Assembly (NCBI GenBank): GCA_011037195.1
Contig: JAAEAF010003072.1
Coordinates: forward strand, 1-64,000
Source: Triatoma infestans
Lineage: Eukaryota; Arthropoda; Insecta; Hemiptera; Reduviidae
Direction of reading: 5' to 3'
Length of the DNA: 64,000 nt
Shown: positions 45,638-57,100 of the stretch, piece by piece
How the letters are laid out: each line of letters begins with the position of its first letter
Numbering within the stretch: the first letter of the stretch is position 1
The notes under the pieces: model-generated
The model's input: only the letters and a program-made list of their open reading frames with translations
What the model was told of the DNA's origin: nothing
Databases searched by the model: none
Translations under genes and position numbers: made by a program

Positions 45638-46535
45638 AAAAACCCCTATGGCGCAACAGCCCATGAAGGGCCAAGGCTTGCCAGACGGCGATTTGAATAG
45701 GGTGGCTTGTGGTAAGCACGCCGCAGCTCCCACGCTGTTTAGTTCCGACCTTCGGCGCTACTAATTAATTACACCTCCTTACAGCCCCTTCGGGGTGCAA
45801 TCAGCCTCTGGCTGTCCAGTTTGGGGAATCCCTCACCACGACCAATCCTATCCAGATCCTTTCCCCTGCAGGGTTGCCGCTAAGTATCCTGGATTACTGA
45901 ACCCCTGTACTTGAAGCAATGTAGGTGGATTCCTGTACAGGAATCAGTAGTTGGAATCTGTAGATCCATCGGGCGTGCGATCAGTCATGCTGACTCGTTA
46001 GATTTGAAATACTGAACTACGGGTGCATGAACTTTATTTACAATTGAGGTTGGATTCGTAGTGGCCATGTTTTAAGCAACAACTCTAATGACCGAGATCA
46101 TGAGTTGAGCGGAAGGAGGCTCGCAATATAAATTAAACACCGGTGCCAGCCCGTAGCTGGAAGCGCATTCGATGGGTTTGCGCGGTTCACCAGAGGCTGC
46201 TAGGGGGTGCCTTCCCTGGTTGAGCGTATCTCAACCTGCCCTTAAATGGGTCACGCACTTCCGCCATGTAACAGTTTCTCCATGGTGGTGACATCCCTCT
46301 CTTGTTAAACGATCCCGTTGCTTGCAACGGGGGACTGGTAAACCCAAGAGGGTAGGTACGGTCCTAAAACTACCCTCCCCCAATTCCAAGAGGAAACGGG
46401 TATCACGGGAAGCATGTGGCTTCCCATTTCTTATCACGATGCTGGGTCAACACCGACTTTGCTCTCATGGGAATCGCACCCTGAATTCTCGCACGAAAGG
46501 CGAGTGCGCTAGCCACTAGACCAACGCTTGAAGAC
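45638..46535 (-). mobile_element. tRNA-headed 898-bp retroposon
   Basis: Minus strand begins GTCTTCAAGCGTTGGTCTAG with an A-box (TGGTCTAGTGG) and GGTGCGATTCC as B-box, then about 800 bp of GC-richer sequence without an open frame, closing in GGCCCTTCATGGGCTGTTGC and a T-rich end. The 13-bp perfect duplications fix both ends. Much longer than usual SINEs; possible readings are a compound SINE or a tRNA-promoted derivative of a LINE untranslated region. Confidence 0.8.
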
Positions 46536-46548
46536 TATTTCTAATAAT
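46536..46548. repeat. Target-site duplication, right copy
   Basis: TATTTCTAATAAT, partner of 45625-45637. Confidence 0.9.
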
Positions 46549-47109
46549 ACTTTTAATAACAATACAATTTCAATTGTAAGTGAAGTAGGGTTCAATTTTT
46601 TTTTTTGTTAAAATTTTATGAAATACTCCCTCATCAACGTCAGCCCCATAATGCCTAGTATTGTACGTGGTGAAATATATTTTATAACGGGGCTAACATA
46701 ACTAACGAATAACATGATATTGCACTCTAGATGTCATGTACTTCGCATACTTCTGTTTCTAGACCGTATGACCTATTGTATTATTACTTAGTTGTTTTAT
46801 ATATATACAACTATCGGGTATAATTATCCAGCCTGTAAATGTGGGGTGGGTAGTGTAGGCTTACATTTACAACCGCTTTTAACTACTTCAAATTATATTG
46901 CCCCATGGAGTTTTCTTAATTTTCTTTTTAAAAAGATATGAATTTTTAGCGGTATATTTACTTAATTATCTTAGAAATAATAATAATAGACACACACACA
47001 CACGACTTTCTGTAACTGTACTTATTAAAAATTCTAATTATAATTTTCTTTAAATGTTTGATGTTTCTGCAATGTTTAAACTAACTTTTATTTGGGCGTC
47101 CATTATAAT

Positions 47110-47855
47110 ATAATGCTAAGTGTTCACTAGAGACAAATAGACATATGTTCACTAGTCTCACAAATGGGATAAGGGTCTGAGAGCAGTCTCGGAGACAAGC
47201 CAGCGCAGGTCATCGTCAGTGTTGGAAGATTTTTCTCAGCTCTCGGAGACTTGATTTCATTTTTTTTTTTTCGGAATTCTATGTTTTTATTTCATTTTTA
47301 TTTGTATTTTGGTTCTTGGTAATTTTTTTTTAACCTTCCCATAGGCGCGCATATAAATGGGACATGAAAAGGCGCACCATTATATACGTACCATTATGAA
47401 TTTCGATGTTTATTTTTTGTAAATAAAACACAAACACACAAAAAAAAACGACAAAAGTTGAGAATAAGAATAATTTTTTCTGTTCAATTTTACTCTCACA
47501 AATTTAAGTTCAAATACTTAAACAAACAAACTACACTGAACATAGTTTTGTAACCAAACTCTATTGTATAGGCGACTGTCTAAAACAGTTATAAAAAAAC
47601 AAAGGGCCTGATGCGAATCTATTAGGAAAGAAAAGAAAAAAAAATAAACAAACTGCGATCAAATCACACAACTGACTGCTAGTTGACTCTCAAATGAACA
47701 CGAAATGTTCCTGGTCTCGAGACCTGCAGTGACTGTCGAGTCTCAGAAAACTGTCTCGAAAGAGAAAGTGATCTCAAATGGACAACAACACACTGACACT
47801 CTCGAGACTTTCTCTCAAGACTTTGTCTCAAGTAGACAGTTATCATAAAGGTGAT
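47110..47855. mobile_element. Candidate MITE with subterminal GAGAC/GTCTC repeats
   Basis: TGTTCACTAGAGACAAA on the left and the imperfect complement in TTTGTCTCAAGTAGACAGTT on the right look like terminal inverted repeats. Both 150-bp flanks inside are crowded with CTCGGAGAC, CTCGAGACC, TCTCGAAAG and CTCAAGAC. The middle is AT-rich without a gene. Class and exact ends uncertain. Confidence 0.4.
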
Positions 47856-47934
47856 AGGGATTGATATTTGTTTACCTACCTGACGACAGCGCCACCGTCT
47901 CAATCCTTTAGCAAAGATTTGTAAGCAAATTGAA

Positions 47935-49262
47935 CTTAAGCTTCAAACTCCTAGCCTCCCACAGAAAAATTTCAACAATATTTTTTTCCTATAAGAAAAT
48001 TGTTGAAGCAGTTTTCTTAGCAAATGTTGGAATCATGGGGGGGGGGGGATTGTGAAAAACTGAAATAAACTATATTGTTAAGTTGCACTTATAGTTGAAG
48101 GATTTTCGAGTTTGGAAGATTAGCTTCCAGAGACTTTTCGTTTTTTGATTATTTTTGTTATATTTCACAAATCCATTATTTATATATGTAACACACGGAT
48201 TATATGCTAAAAAACATTTTTTCATGTTTTGCTCAAGATTCAATACATAAAATAAGAGAATTTATTTCCAGTGAAAACTCCGGCATACATAAATAAATTC
48301 CCAGTACTTTCTCTCACTGTTATAAGGAGAAAGAGAACTTAAACGTACTTTGTTCTATGTACCGTCACCAAGGATATACTTTTTTTTATTTAGTACTTTC
48401 AGTGAAATATTAGCGCTGTAATGGAATCAGATATTAGATGTAATGGAATCGTTTGATGTGTGATTCCTGGAGTAGCAGATGTCTTGAAGAGGGCGGAAGT
48501 TAGTTTGAGAGATTTGGAAGTTAGTGCTCGAATTATTAAACGGTTTTTTATATAAAAATAAACTGTATTTTAACAATAATTTAAACGTGATAAATGGTAA
48601 CTAATAACTATAATAAAATACTTAATAATAAATAGAAGATAAATAACTGATCAATTTAGAATGGTTAAAATAACGAACTAAAGTGCACAACTACGAGAAT
48701 GATAAGTTGAATATAACTGTGAATTGCCGCTCGTGTATAGTTTGGTCGTAGATGATATAATAATCCTCTCGTCGTATATCATAGAGTTTATATATACTGT
48801 TGTTCACACTCACACCAAGATATCTGTCTTAGTGTGCGGCCTTGTGCGACCTTCGTAGTTTGCTGCCCTTATTTAGTGGCCATACTTATCGCGGTGCCTG
48901 CCTTTGATGTGAGAATTGATGAAAAGGCTTTGTTGTTTGTTTGGTTGACCGCGGCTGTCGGCGGCCAACAGTGTTACTGTTTTCACCCTTTGTTGATAGC
49001 AGCTGGCTGGAACCACTAGTTGTAAATTATTTCTTTGGTGTACTTTGCCGATGTCAATGACTTTGCCATGTCATTACAGCGCTAAATGAAAAAATCATAT
49101 TTCAGCTTTCGGCGAAACTAGAGAACCACACACGCAAAAACAGACCAATACACCTTAGAAACCACTTTTTCTTTTTAGGTTATTTTCAACGAAAACTCAG
49201 TTTTGTGAAATCTGACGCGGCTCAATAAATCCTATTATAGCGGTATGAGAAAGTAAAAAAAA
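47935..49262 (-). repeat. R950-related diverged copy split by a solo LTR
   Basis: 47935-48412 and 49083-49262 keep modules AGTTGAAGGATTTTCGAGTT, TTATATGCTAAAAAACATTT, TTATTTCCAGTGAAAACTCC and, after the LTR, TTCAACGAAAACTCAGTTTT and ATGAGAAAGTAAAA. There may be two overlapping fragments rather than one copy. Confidence 0.5.
48417..49078. mobile_element. Solo LTR, family A, TSD GCGC
   Basis: TGTAATGGAATC...CATGTCATTACA, 662 bp, with GCGC at 48413-48416 and 49079-49082. Shares ACACTCACACCAAGATATCT and GTGCGGCCTTGTGCGACCTT with the copies at 22.3 and 27 kb. Confidence 0.9.
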
Positions 49263-49321
49263 AAAAAAAGAAAAGAAAAGATATACAATAATAAACAGAA
49301 AATATTTTTATATATATATAT

Positions 49322-50834
49322 ATTCAAATGCTTATCCAAGTGTAATTTTTTTTTTTATAGATAATTCTGTGATGCTATTGCTTGGAAGGTTGTGATTGTA
49401 TTGTATAGCGTGAATGTTATTGAAAGGGCTTGTGTGTACATGTTTTAAAGAGAGAGAAGTACTAAGATATAAAGATGAAGTTATCACTGCTTACAATAAA
49501 TAATTTGAATATATTTGAATTATTGAATAATTTGAATAACAATTACAAGTTAATTGTAATAATAAAATAACTTTTAAATATATAGTAACTCTGTTGCAAT
49601 TAAATATTTAGCTAGATTGATTTAAACACAAATGTTCACGTAACACTTACTAACTGGCACTGATGTTCTCTTTCGAATGAATACTGATTGAATGCCGAAA
49701 TTAGACTCTTCAAATAATACTGCTCTTAGTATTTAAAACCTGCCCTTTGTGTTTGATTTCTAGAAGGGGGTTGGTTAAAAGCGGCCGAGTTCTCCGACCT
49801 CTCTTGTAACGGTGTCTTGTACCTGTATTTTTACCCTTTTTCAGGCAAAGTGTAAATTTCCTTTAAAAATTATATTATTTAAAATATAGAATATATTTCT
49901 TATTTCCATTTTTCCATTTGTTTCTTCCACTACAATTTCATAAATTAAGATTTATGTATTAGCTTTACTAAAATGTTACAGCACAATTGATATTCTACTG
50001 TAAAGAGGTATCACATTCCCCCCTATAGTACAGCATTAGGTCAACATACAACTTTACAACAGAAAAGGACATACACCCGTAGGCTATTTCTTGGCTACAT
50101 TTCCCCCCTTATTAGATATATATCTTACCTCCTGTCACCATTGACTGGAGGGTCTCTTTTAGTTTACCACAACTTAGAACTAAGTTCTACCGATTGCCCT
50201 TCGGCAACATTTCTCCAAGACCTGGGTACTCTCCCTTTCCCATTGGGCACTTCAAGTTCTAGGAGTCACAGTTACACGTCAATAACATTATCTCAATTCG
50301 CTACTTTTTATTAACTTAATTCAATTTTTGTTTTCTTTTTTTTCCGGCCATGCTTCTTTTATATAATTAATGATTTGTTCTCTTTTTGGAGAAAATTTCG
50401 TTAAAGATAATCCTTTATATATATTATCTATATATTTAGAAATGCCAATAGGAGAGAATGAACGATCATGTCTCTGGATAGTCTTACCGAAAGACTTAGT
50501 AAAAATTTAGTAAAAAACAATATGTTTCTGATATCTAAATCTAATCTAGAAACTCACTCCTTCCAAAGATCCCTAGTGGACTCTAGTAGAACGCCAGGCG
50601 CTAATAAATAGAGAAATTGTTGATACCAACTTTTGGCAACGAATTTTTTTTTCTGAACTTGAAGAAACATTTGCAAGAATAGTATTCACATTTTCTTGGT
50701 AGATAGATCGATATTTTATCAATTTCACGTACATTTCTGAAAGATCTTATTACACAAACGCTCTAAGAAAAAGCAACCGTAATAGTAACCTTCCTAAACT
50801 CACTTAGAAAATATTCTACAGTCTATTAAAAATG
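49322..50834. repeat. Unclassified dispersed repeat, copy 2, with LTR insert
   Basis: Partner of 41752-42573. A solo LTR occupies 49368-49934 and about 170 bp at 49995-50165 (with CCCCCCTTATTAGATATATA) is unique to this copy. Confidence 0.75.
49368..49934. mobile_element. Solo LTR related to family B
   Basis: TGTGATGCTATTGCTTGG...CTTCCACTACA. Flanks ATTC and ATTT(C), with the empty site AATTTC present at about 41796 in the other repeat copy. It carries GACCTCTCTTGTAACGGTGT, whose complement recurs at 30650 and 31690. Confidence 0.8.
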
Positions 50835-51230
50835 ACTTACATCTGGATTAGGGTAAAGCTAGGAGTGATAACGGGGGTAGGAGAGAAGACGCAGACTTTA
50901 CCTCACTTGTTTGCCACCACGTGGCGCCATGCAAGTTAGACCAGAAGCAGAGAGATCAGAAGTGAACGTATTCCAAAATTCTACAGTTATTTTGTGTATT
51001 CTTTTGTGTACTACAAACATTTATACGCATCATCTATATCTGGTGAAATTTTCATAACGCTTAATGAATTTTTTTCTTTTTTATATACTATATTAATTGC
51101 AATTGAAATAAAAGATTTCGTGCTGTCATTAAAGTTGGACTCGTAGACATAGTGTTTACCAAGTTTCATGTCGATCAGCCATGTTACCTTCATAGAAGAG
51201 AGGTTTTCTACCTATGGTGCGTCATCTAGG
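50835..51230. other. Unassigned DNA before the LTR element
   Basis: No recognisable feature. Confidence 0.35.
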
Positions 51231-51683
51231 TGTAATGTAATGATGTGGAGTTGTATTTGTAGTAGTGGTAGTGTGTAGCACGAGCGTTTTAGTGAAAAGG
51301 GCTTATAAGTTTGTAATTTTAAAAGAGAATGAAGTGCTAGCAATAATAAGGAAGTCGCACTGTTTTTCAAAAGATATATTCTCTAAGAGAAATTAAGTTA
51401 ACAACAATATGCTTATAAATTAATTGGAATAATTCTTAAAACTTGATACTGGCTCTGATGTTTTCACTTTGGTAGCTAGAACGAGTCTGTCTTAAAATAT
51501 TTCTTCTCTTTGTCCGTTTAGTGCCTCCCTTGTTAGTAGAAGGGGTCAGAACAAAGCCATAAAGGTTCTTGGACATTCCTAGTAACGGTATTCGTATTAC
51601 CTGGCTGGTCCTTTGCAACATATTTTGATAATTTAGATTTATTTAAAATTTAATATTATTTCAAGTTTCTTGCATCCATCACA
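51231..51683 (-). repeat. 3' LTR of the Ty3-type element
   Basis: 453 bp, in element sense TGTGATGGATGCAAG...ATTACATTACA. Nearly identical to the 5' LTR except a block at about 51505-51600. Confidence 0.9.
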
Positions 51684-51700
51684 TTATCCCCCCTCCCGGA
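51684..51700 (-). promoter_or_regulatory. Polypurine tract
   Basis: GGGAGGGGGGATAA on the minus strand, directly before the 3' LTR; it primes second-strand synthesis. Confidence 0.8.
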
Positions 51701-51837
51701 GAAATTTTTCGGCACGAAAAATTTGGGAGGTGATCTAGAGTTGTAGAGGCTTGAAGGTTATCCTCTGGTAAGGTGAGAGGCGTGTGTGTAGCCTCTGCAA
51801 AGTGGCTGTGTGTTGTAGGCTGCAGTCATCTTCTTCT

Positions 51838-51980
51838 GGAGCAAACGCTGCTTGAGGTGTGAGCGTTGCTGTGTGTTTGGATATCTTATACTCGAGCGAA
51901 CGCTGCGTGAGTGGGTGAGCGTTGCTGTGGTGGTAGGCTGATATGCGAACACTGCTTGGCGAGTGAGAGTGTTGCTGATG
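51838..51980. repeat. Three hairpin-forming direct repeats
   Basis: AAACGCTGC...GAGCGTTGCTG, GAACGCTGC...GAGCGTTGCTG and GAACACTGC...GAGTGTTGCTG, each an inverted pair, spaced about 50-60 bp in the 3' region of the LTR element. Confidence 0.75.
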
Positions 51981-52417
51981 AAGAAGTGACTGGCAAGGGT
52001 AGACAATATAGGCTTCTGAGTGATGGTGATGGATGTAATTTCTTGAGTTCTTGAAGTGACTCTATATGCATATATGTGTTTTTGTTAATATGACTCTATA
52101 TAAACGAAAATGCATATGTTTTGCTTGATGTGTTTCTATATAAACGACAAATTTTTAAATAATTCAAAATAATTATATATACATTACAGAAAAATTTATA
52201 GTAATAAATAGTAAGCAGTAAAATTTAAATGAACAAGTTCAATAAAATACATATATAGCACCACGAAATCTATTTATTAGTGTGGTGATTAAAACAAAAC
52301 AAAACAAAAAATGAAGGAAAGGTATTGAATAAGGTTTTTAGAAGAGAGCTAATTAGTAAGATAAGGTGTTAAGATTCTAGTTAAGGATTTGTTTGTTTTT
52401 ATGTGATTAAGTATGTT

Positions 52418-52710
52418 TTCAATTTCCATTTGGAAATATTGTGTTGTTGATCCCTGTCCATTTGGAAATGTTGGGTCGTTAGTCAATTTCCCTTTGGAAA
52501 TTTGTGGTGTTATTTTATTTCCTTTTGGAAATGTCGTGTAAGTTTATTTCCTTTGGAAATTTGTGCAGTTTGTGAGTATTCCATTTGGAATAAGTCCAGT
52601 TGGCGTCCTTTTCTTGTCCATCTTGAAGTAATATTTATATGTCTAATTTATTAATTGCTGCATGTGCAGGCATATTTGTGTATATTTTTGTTATTTCCCT
52701 TTGGAAATAC
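52418..52710. repeat. Array of TTTCC-NTTT-GGAAA palindromes
   Basis: At least seven near-palindromes (TTTCCATTTGGAAA, TTTCCCTTTGGAAA, TTTCCTTTTGGAAA, TTCCATTTGGAA) with 20-60 bp between most of them; the last lies farther off near 52690. Confidence 0.85.
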
Positions 52711-53095
52711 GTGCAGTTAGTTGGTGTTCATCTTGTGGAAAGAAATTGTTGACCTAGTTGTACATCGACAACTGTTGCATTTGCAAACAGATATATATAA
52801 TTTTCCGTTTGTGTAGTCTTATTTACTATGATCGTAGGTTATAATTGTGATCGTTCTCAGTGTGTGGTTGGGGTAATATTAGTATACGTAGCGAATTCAT
52901 CGATTCATTATTAGTTTAAATGTTTGTTTGATTTAGTTTAGTTTTGTGTGTTTGTAGGAGGATTATAGGATTATGAGGAATCCGAAGTTTAGTATCAATT
53001 CCTTTTGTAGAATGTTTGATCTGAAACTAATTCTTTTAACACAAAATTAATTTATATATATATAAATACATGGCTAACATGCTATTTTCATGCAA

Positions 53096-53203
53096 CATTC
53101 ATAGACATGCAATTCATGCATACATTCATAGACATGCAATTCATGCATACATTCATAGACATGCAATTCATGCATACATTCATAGACATGCAATTCATGC
53201 ATA
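53096..53203. repeat. 27-bp tandem repeat, four copies
   Basis: Units starting CATTCATAGACATGCAATTC follow one another exactly at 53096, 53123, 53150 and 53177. Confidence 0.95.
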
Positions 53204-53927
53204 CACATGCAATGATGTAGCTGTGAAGAAGTTTGATTCTGGAAAGAGAAATTTAAAATTAAATTAATGTTAAATTAAAATATTGCTGAACACTTAATTT
53301 TATAGAAATCTTATAGTTAAAATTCTTAATTAAGACAGTTTTTGCTATTGAAGTAAATATTAAGTTATTAAGGTAAGTAGCTACTTTGTGGGGTATGCAT
53401 GCATATTTGGGCCGTCGTAATCCAAGAGCTGTTCAGCTATGCTGTGCTTTCTAGGTACCTTGAACATACATTAAGAAAAGAAAACAATGAAATATTAGAA
53501 AAATGTAGATTAATAAATCAAAAGATCGACAAATATATAAAAAATAAGGTAATGCAGTTTTCTTTTAAAGCGACCTGAAAAAAATTAGATACATATGAAT
53601 ATCTAAATAAACATCAAAACATCAAACTATATAGGCATTATGCTTTAGACATTAAATCTGCAAAAAAAATATATACAAATTATTAATATTAGGTATATAA
53701 TTATATTATTAGGTATATCATAATGAAAAATTTATACTAAATCAATGTCAATTATTTAAGAATTTCTCAATTTCTGCATTGAATCGTCGTCGCTGGAACA
53801 GAAAGAAAAATGTGTTAACTAAGCAGCAATAAGTTTACTGTTCATTTTGGATTCTGCCAATAAAATAAATTTTAAATTATTGTAAGTAATATACATTTTA
53901 GTTCTTAAGACTAATTAATTGATAACG

Positions 53928-53929
<2 letters not shown>

Positions 53930-53981
<52 letters not shown>
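53930..53981 (-). repeat. 52-base A tract preceded by AATAAA (element sense)
   Basis: On the minus strand AATAAA (54001-53996) lies 14 bases before an uninterrupted A run, about 145 bases after the pol stop. Looks like a genomic copy of a polyadenylated 3' end, though slippage of a short A run is possible. Confidence 0.7.
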
Positions 53982-53984
<3 letters not shown>

Positions 53985-54125
53985 TAGTAAATAAGTTTAT
54001 TAATTATATGGCAATTAATTATACGGCATTAATTAAATATATACATATATACATGTGGTGTATTTTGTGGAGTTGAGAATAGGTTAAGAAGTGTGTCATG
54101 TAGAATGAGAATGGTTTCTAGTGTT

Positions 54126-57100
54126 TTATGTTTTACGTCTGTCTCGAAGTACCATAGGATGTTTATTTTGGGATTGTGGCATTTTCCTTATATATGCCTT
54201 TTTAATTTTACTGAGGTGTACTACTTTTTTACCGTCTTCCATACGTAAGCGTACAGTATGGTTGGGGTATAATTTGTCTATTTTGTAAGGTCCAGAAAAT
54301 TTATGACCAAATTTGCTTTGAGGTTTGAAAATTTTGAGGTAAACATTGTCGTTAACCTGAAATTGATGCTTAGATACATTCCGATTATAATATTTGGCTC
54401 TAGTAACTTTTGCCTTTTCATTATTTTCCTTAGCTGAAGCGCGTACCTCTTTAATTTTATTGTACAATGTCCTTGTGTGGATATTAAAATTATCGAGGTC
54501 ACGGGATGGGAAGTTTACTAGCCAAGGAAATTTGAACTTACTCCCAAATATGAGTTCATGAGGGGAATAGCCTGTCGAGGTATTTGGGCTTGAATTGTGT
54601 GCAGCTTTTATAAGTGGTAGATATCTGTGCCACTGGTTTTGTGAGTAGTGGGAGATACTACGAGCTATCGTTTTATGGATACGTTCCAATTTGCCATTGG
54701 AAGCAGGGTGGTAGGGAGTAGTGTTAACTTTTCGGATTTTCAATAGGGTGCAGATCTGAAGTATTATAGTAGAAGTGAAATTGGTACCTAAATCTGACAG
54801 TAGGTACTTGGGTGTGCCATAACGGGTAAAAATTTCAGTTACAAGTATCCGCACAATATTCTCAGCCTTTTGATTTGTCATGGGAAACATCTCGAGAAAG
54901 CGAGAATATTGGCAGATAATGGTAAGGATGTATTTGTATTCCTCACCTGTGTCTGGATTAGTGGAACCTTCCATGGGGCCTACTACATCTATAGATAAAG
55001 CCTGAAATACGTTCGTTGGCTCTTGAAAATCACCCAAGGGAGGTTTGTGTGGAATATGCGACTTACTAGTAGCGCAACTATGACATGTTTGTACATAGTT
55101 TTGCACATCAGTAGACATATTTGGCCAAGTGAAGAACATTTTTATTCTGTCATATGTCTTATGAATACCATAGTGTCCCGAGAGAGGATTGTCATGAAAT
55201 AATCTCATGATGGTATCACGCATAGAGTTAGGCACTAGCGTGCAATTGTCAACAGTATGCACTATTAAACCCTGTTGGTCTAAGGAATAGTGGGGTGTTT
55301 GAAGTAACTTCTGACATTCAGCGTCATTACTTTGAAGTTCTAGGACTTCCAGGAGGTCTATCGTTGGATAGTATTCGTCGGTTTCGGCTTGAATGCAGCC
55401 TATGTATCGACTAAGTGCGTCCGCATGTGCAATATTCTTGCCGGAACGATGCTCAATATAAAAATCAAATTCTGCCAGTTTCATGCTCCAACGGAAGAGC
55501 TTATTGTGGCTATCTTTGATGTTTTTGAGCCATTGGAGGGCTGCGTGGTCTGTAACTACCTTAAATCTGTAGCCATACAAGATATATCTATAAGTTTTAC
55601 ACCCAAAGACGATGGCTAACAATTCACGTTCGGTAGTACAGTATTTGGATTCTGCTTCATTAAGCACACGTGAAGCAAACGCTATGGGCCTTTCATCGCC
55701 ATTAATATTTTGGCTTAGAATTGCGGAAATACCTATATTACTTGCATCCGTAGTAAGGATGAATTCATGGTCGTAATTTGGATAGGCTAGGACAGGTGGA
55801 GATATTAAGGTGGATTTGAGAGCTTGAAAAGCGTCTTGACGCTCTTGTGTCCACTGAAAATTTACACCTTTCTTTGTAAGGTCTGTGAGTGGCTTGGCAA
55901 GCTCAGAAAATTTGGGGATAAATTTCCTATAGAAACCTATGAAACCCAAAAATGCTCTGACGTCTTTTAATTTACGAGGTACTGGATAATTCTTAACCGA
56001 TTTTAATTTTTCTTCGTCGGGTCTTATTCCGTTAGAACTAATTACATAACCCAGATATTTACAGCTGTCTTTAAAAAATTGACATTTACCCAAGTCTATA
56101 CACAAGTTACCAGCCTGGAGACGCTTCATTACTTTTAATAATGCATGGAGGTGTTCGTCGAAGGTTTTCCCATGGAAGACGAGTATATCGTCTATGAAGG
56201 TGTGGCAGATGTCACCAGTATATCCGGACATAATTTTGTCCATTAAACGCTGATAAGCGCTGCTGGCGTTCTTTAAACCGAAGGGAAGAACCTTGAATTG
56301 ATAGGTTCCGAAATTAGTGACGAAGGAAGTCTTTTCTTTAGATGCTTCGTCAAGGAGGATGCCGTGGAAGGCACCACTGATGTCTAAGGTGGTATAGAAA
56401 CGGGTGGCATTCAGTGTGGATAGGATATGCTGTATATCCGGGAGCGGGTAAATTTCAGAAGTGGTGATGGCATTTAGTTTGCGAAGATCAACCACATACC
56501 TGTATTGTTTTCGGAGCTGTGTAATGTCTGTAACATCAACTTTAGTGTGGTCAGCGTGTTTTTTCTTAATGAGTATGACGGGGTGAGCCCAGTTGGATTT
56601 GCTTTCCTCTATTATACCTCTATCAAGATTGTCTTGTATGAGGGCCTTGAGGATGGGAGCCTCGGAGTGTGCTATCTTATAGGGGCGGCTGGACACAGGG
56701 GCATGATTTTTTGTGTCAATGTGGTGAGTGACTCCAGAAAATTTTGTTTGAAAATTGTTGTCGTGTGTGAAAGCGTCATAAAAAGGAGTGAGGGCATGTA
56801 GAACTTGTTGTTGTTGTTGAGAAGAGAGATGCGTTAATTTGTTGAGAAGTTCTTGTTGAAATAGAGCGATTTCGTTTGTGTTAGTTTGATTAGCAGATTG
56901 TACTGCGTTTATGGTGTGAGTCTGTAAGTCTGTTTCAAAATCGTATTCGATATGAGCGATTGGAAAGTGTTTTTGAATAGCAATTTCGTGTGAGGTAGTG
57001 TTTATAAGGTTGATGGTGCATGTGTTGTTAGCAATATGTACGATAGAATTGGGCATGTAGAGACCCGTAGGTAAGGAATTGTGTTGTGTAAGCAGAATTT

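Noticed and set aside
45638..46535. A ribosomal RNA or protein-coding origin of the GC-richer block
   Set aside because: No rRNA core sequence recognised and no open frame of useful length; TSDs and tRNA head explain it as a retroposon.
53070..53267. A repetitive peptide (HAIHAYIHR units)
   Set aside because: It is only the translation of the 27-bp tandem repeat and has no coding support.
55389..56801. Plus frames of 76 and 98 residues
   Set aside because: Antisense of the intact pol frame.
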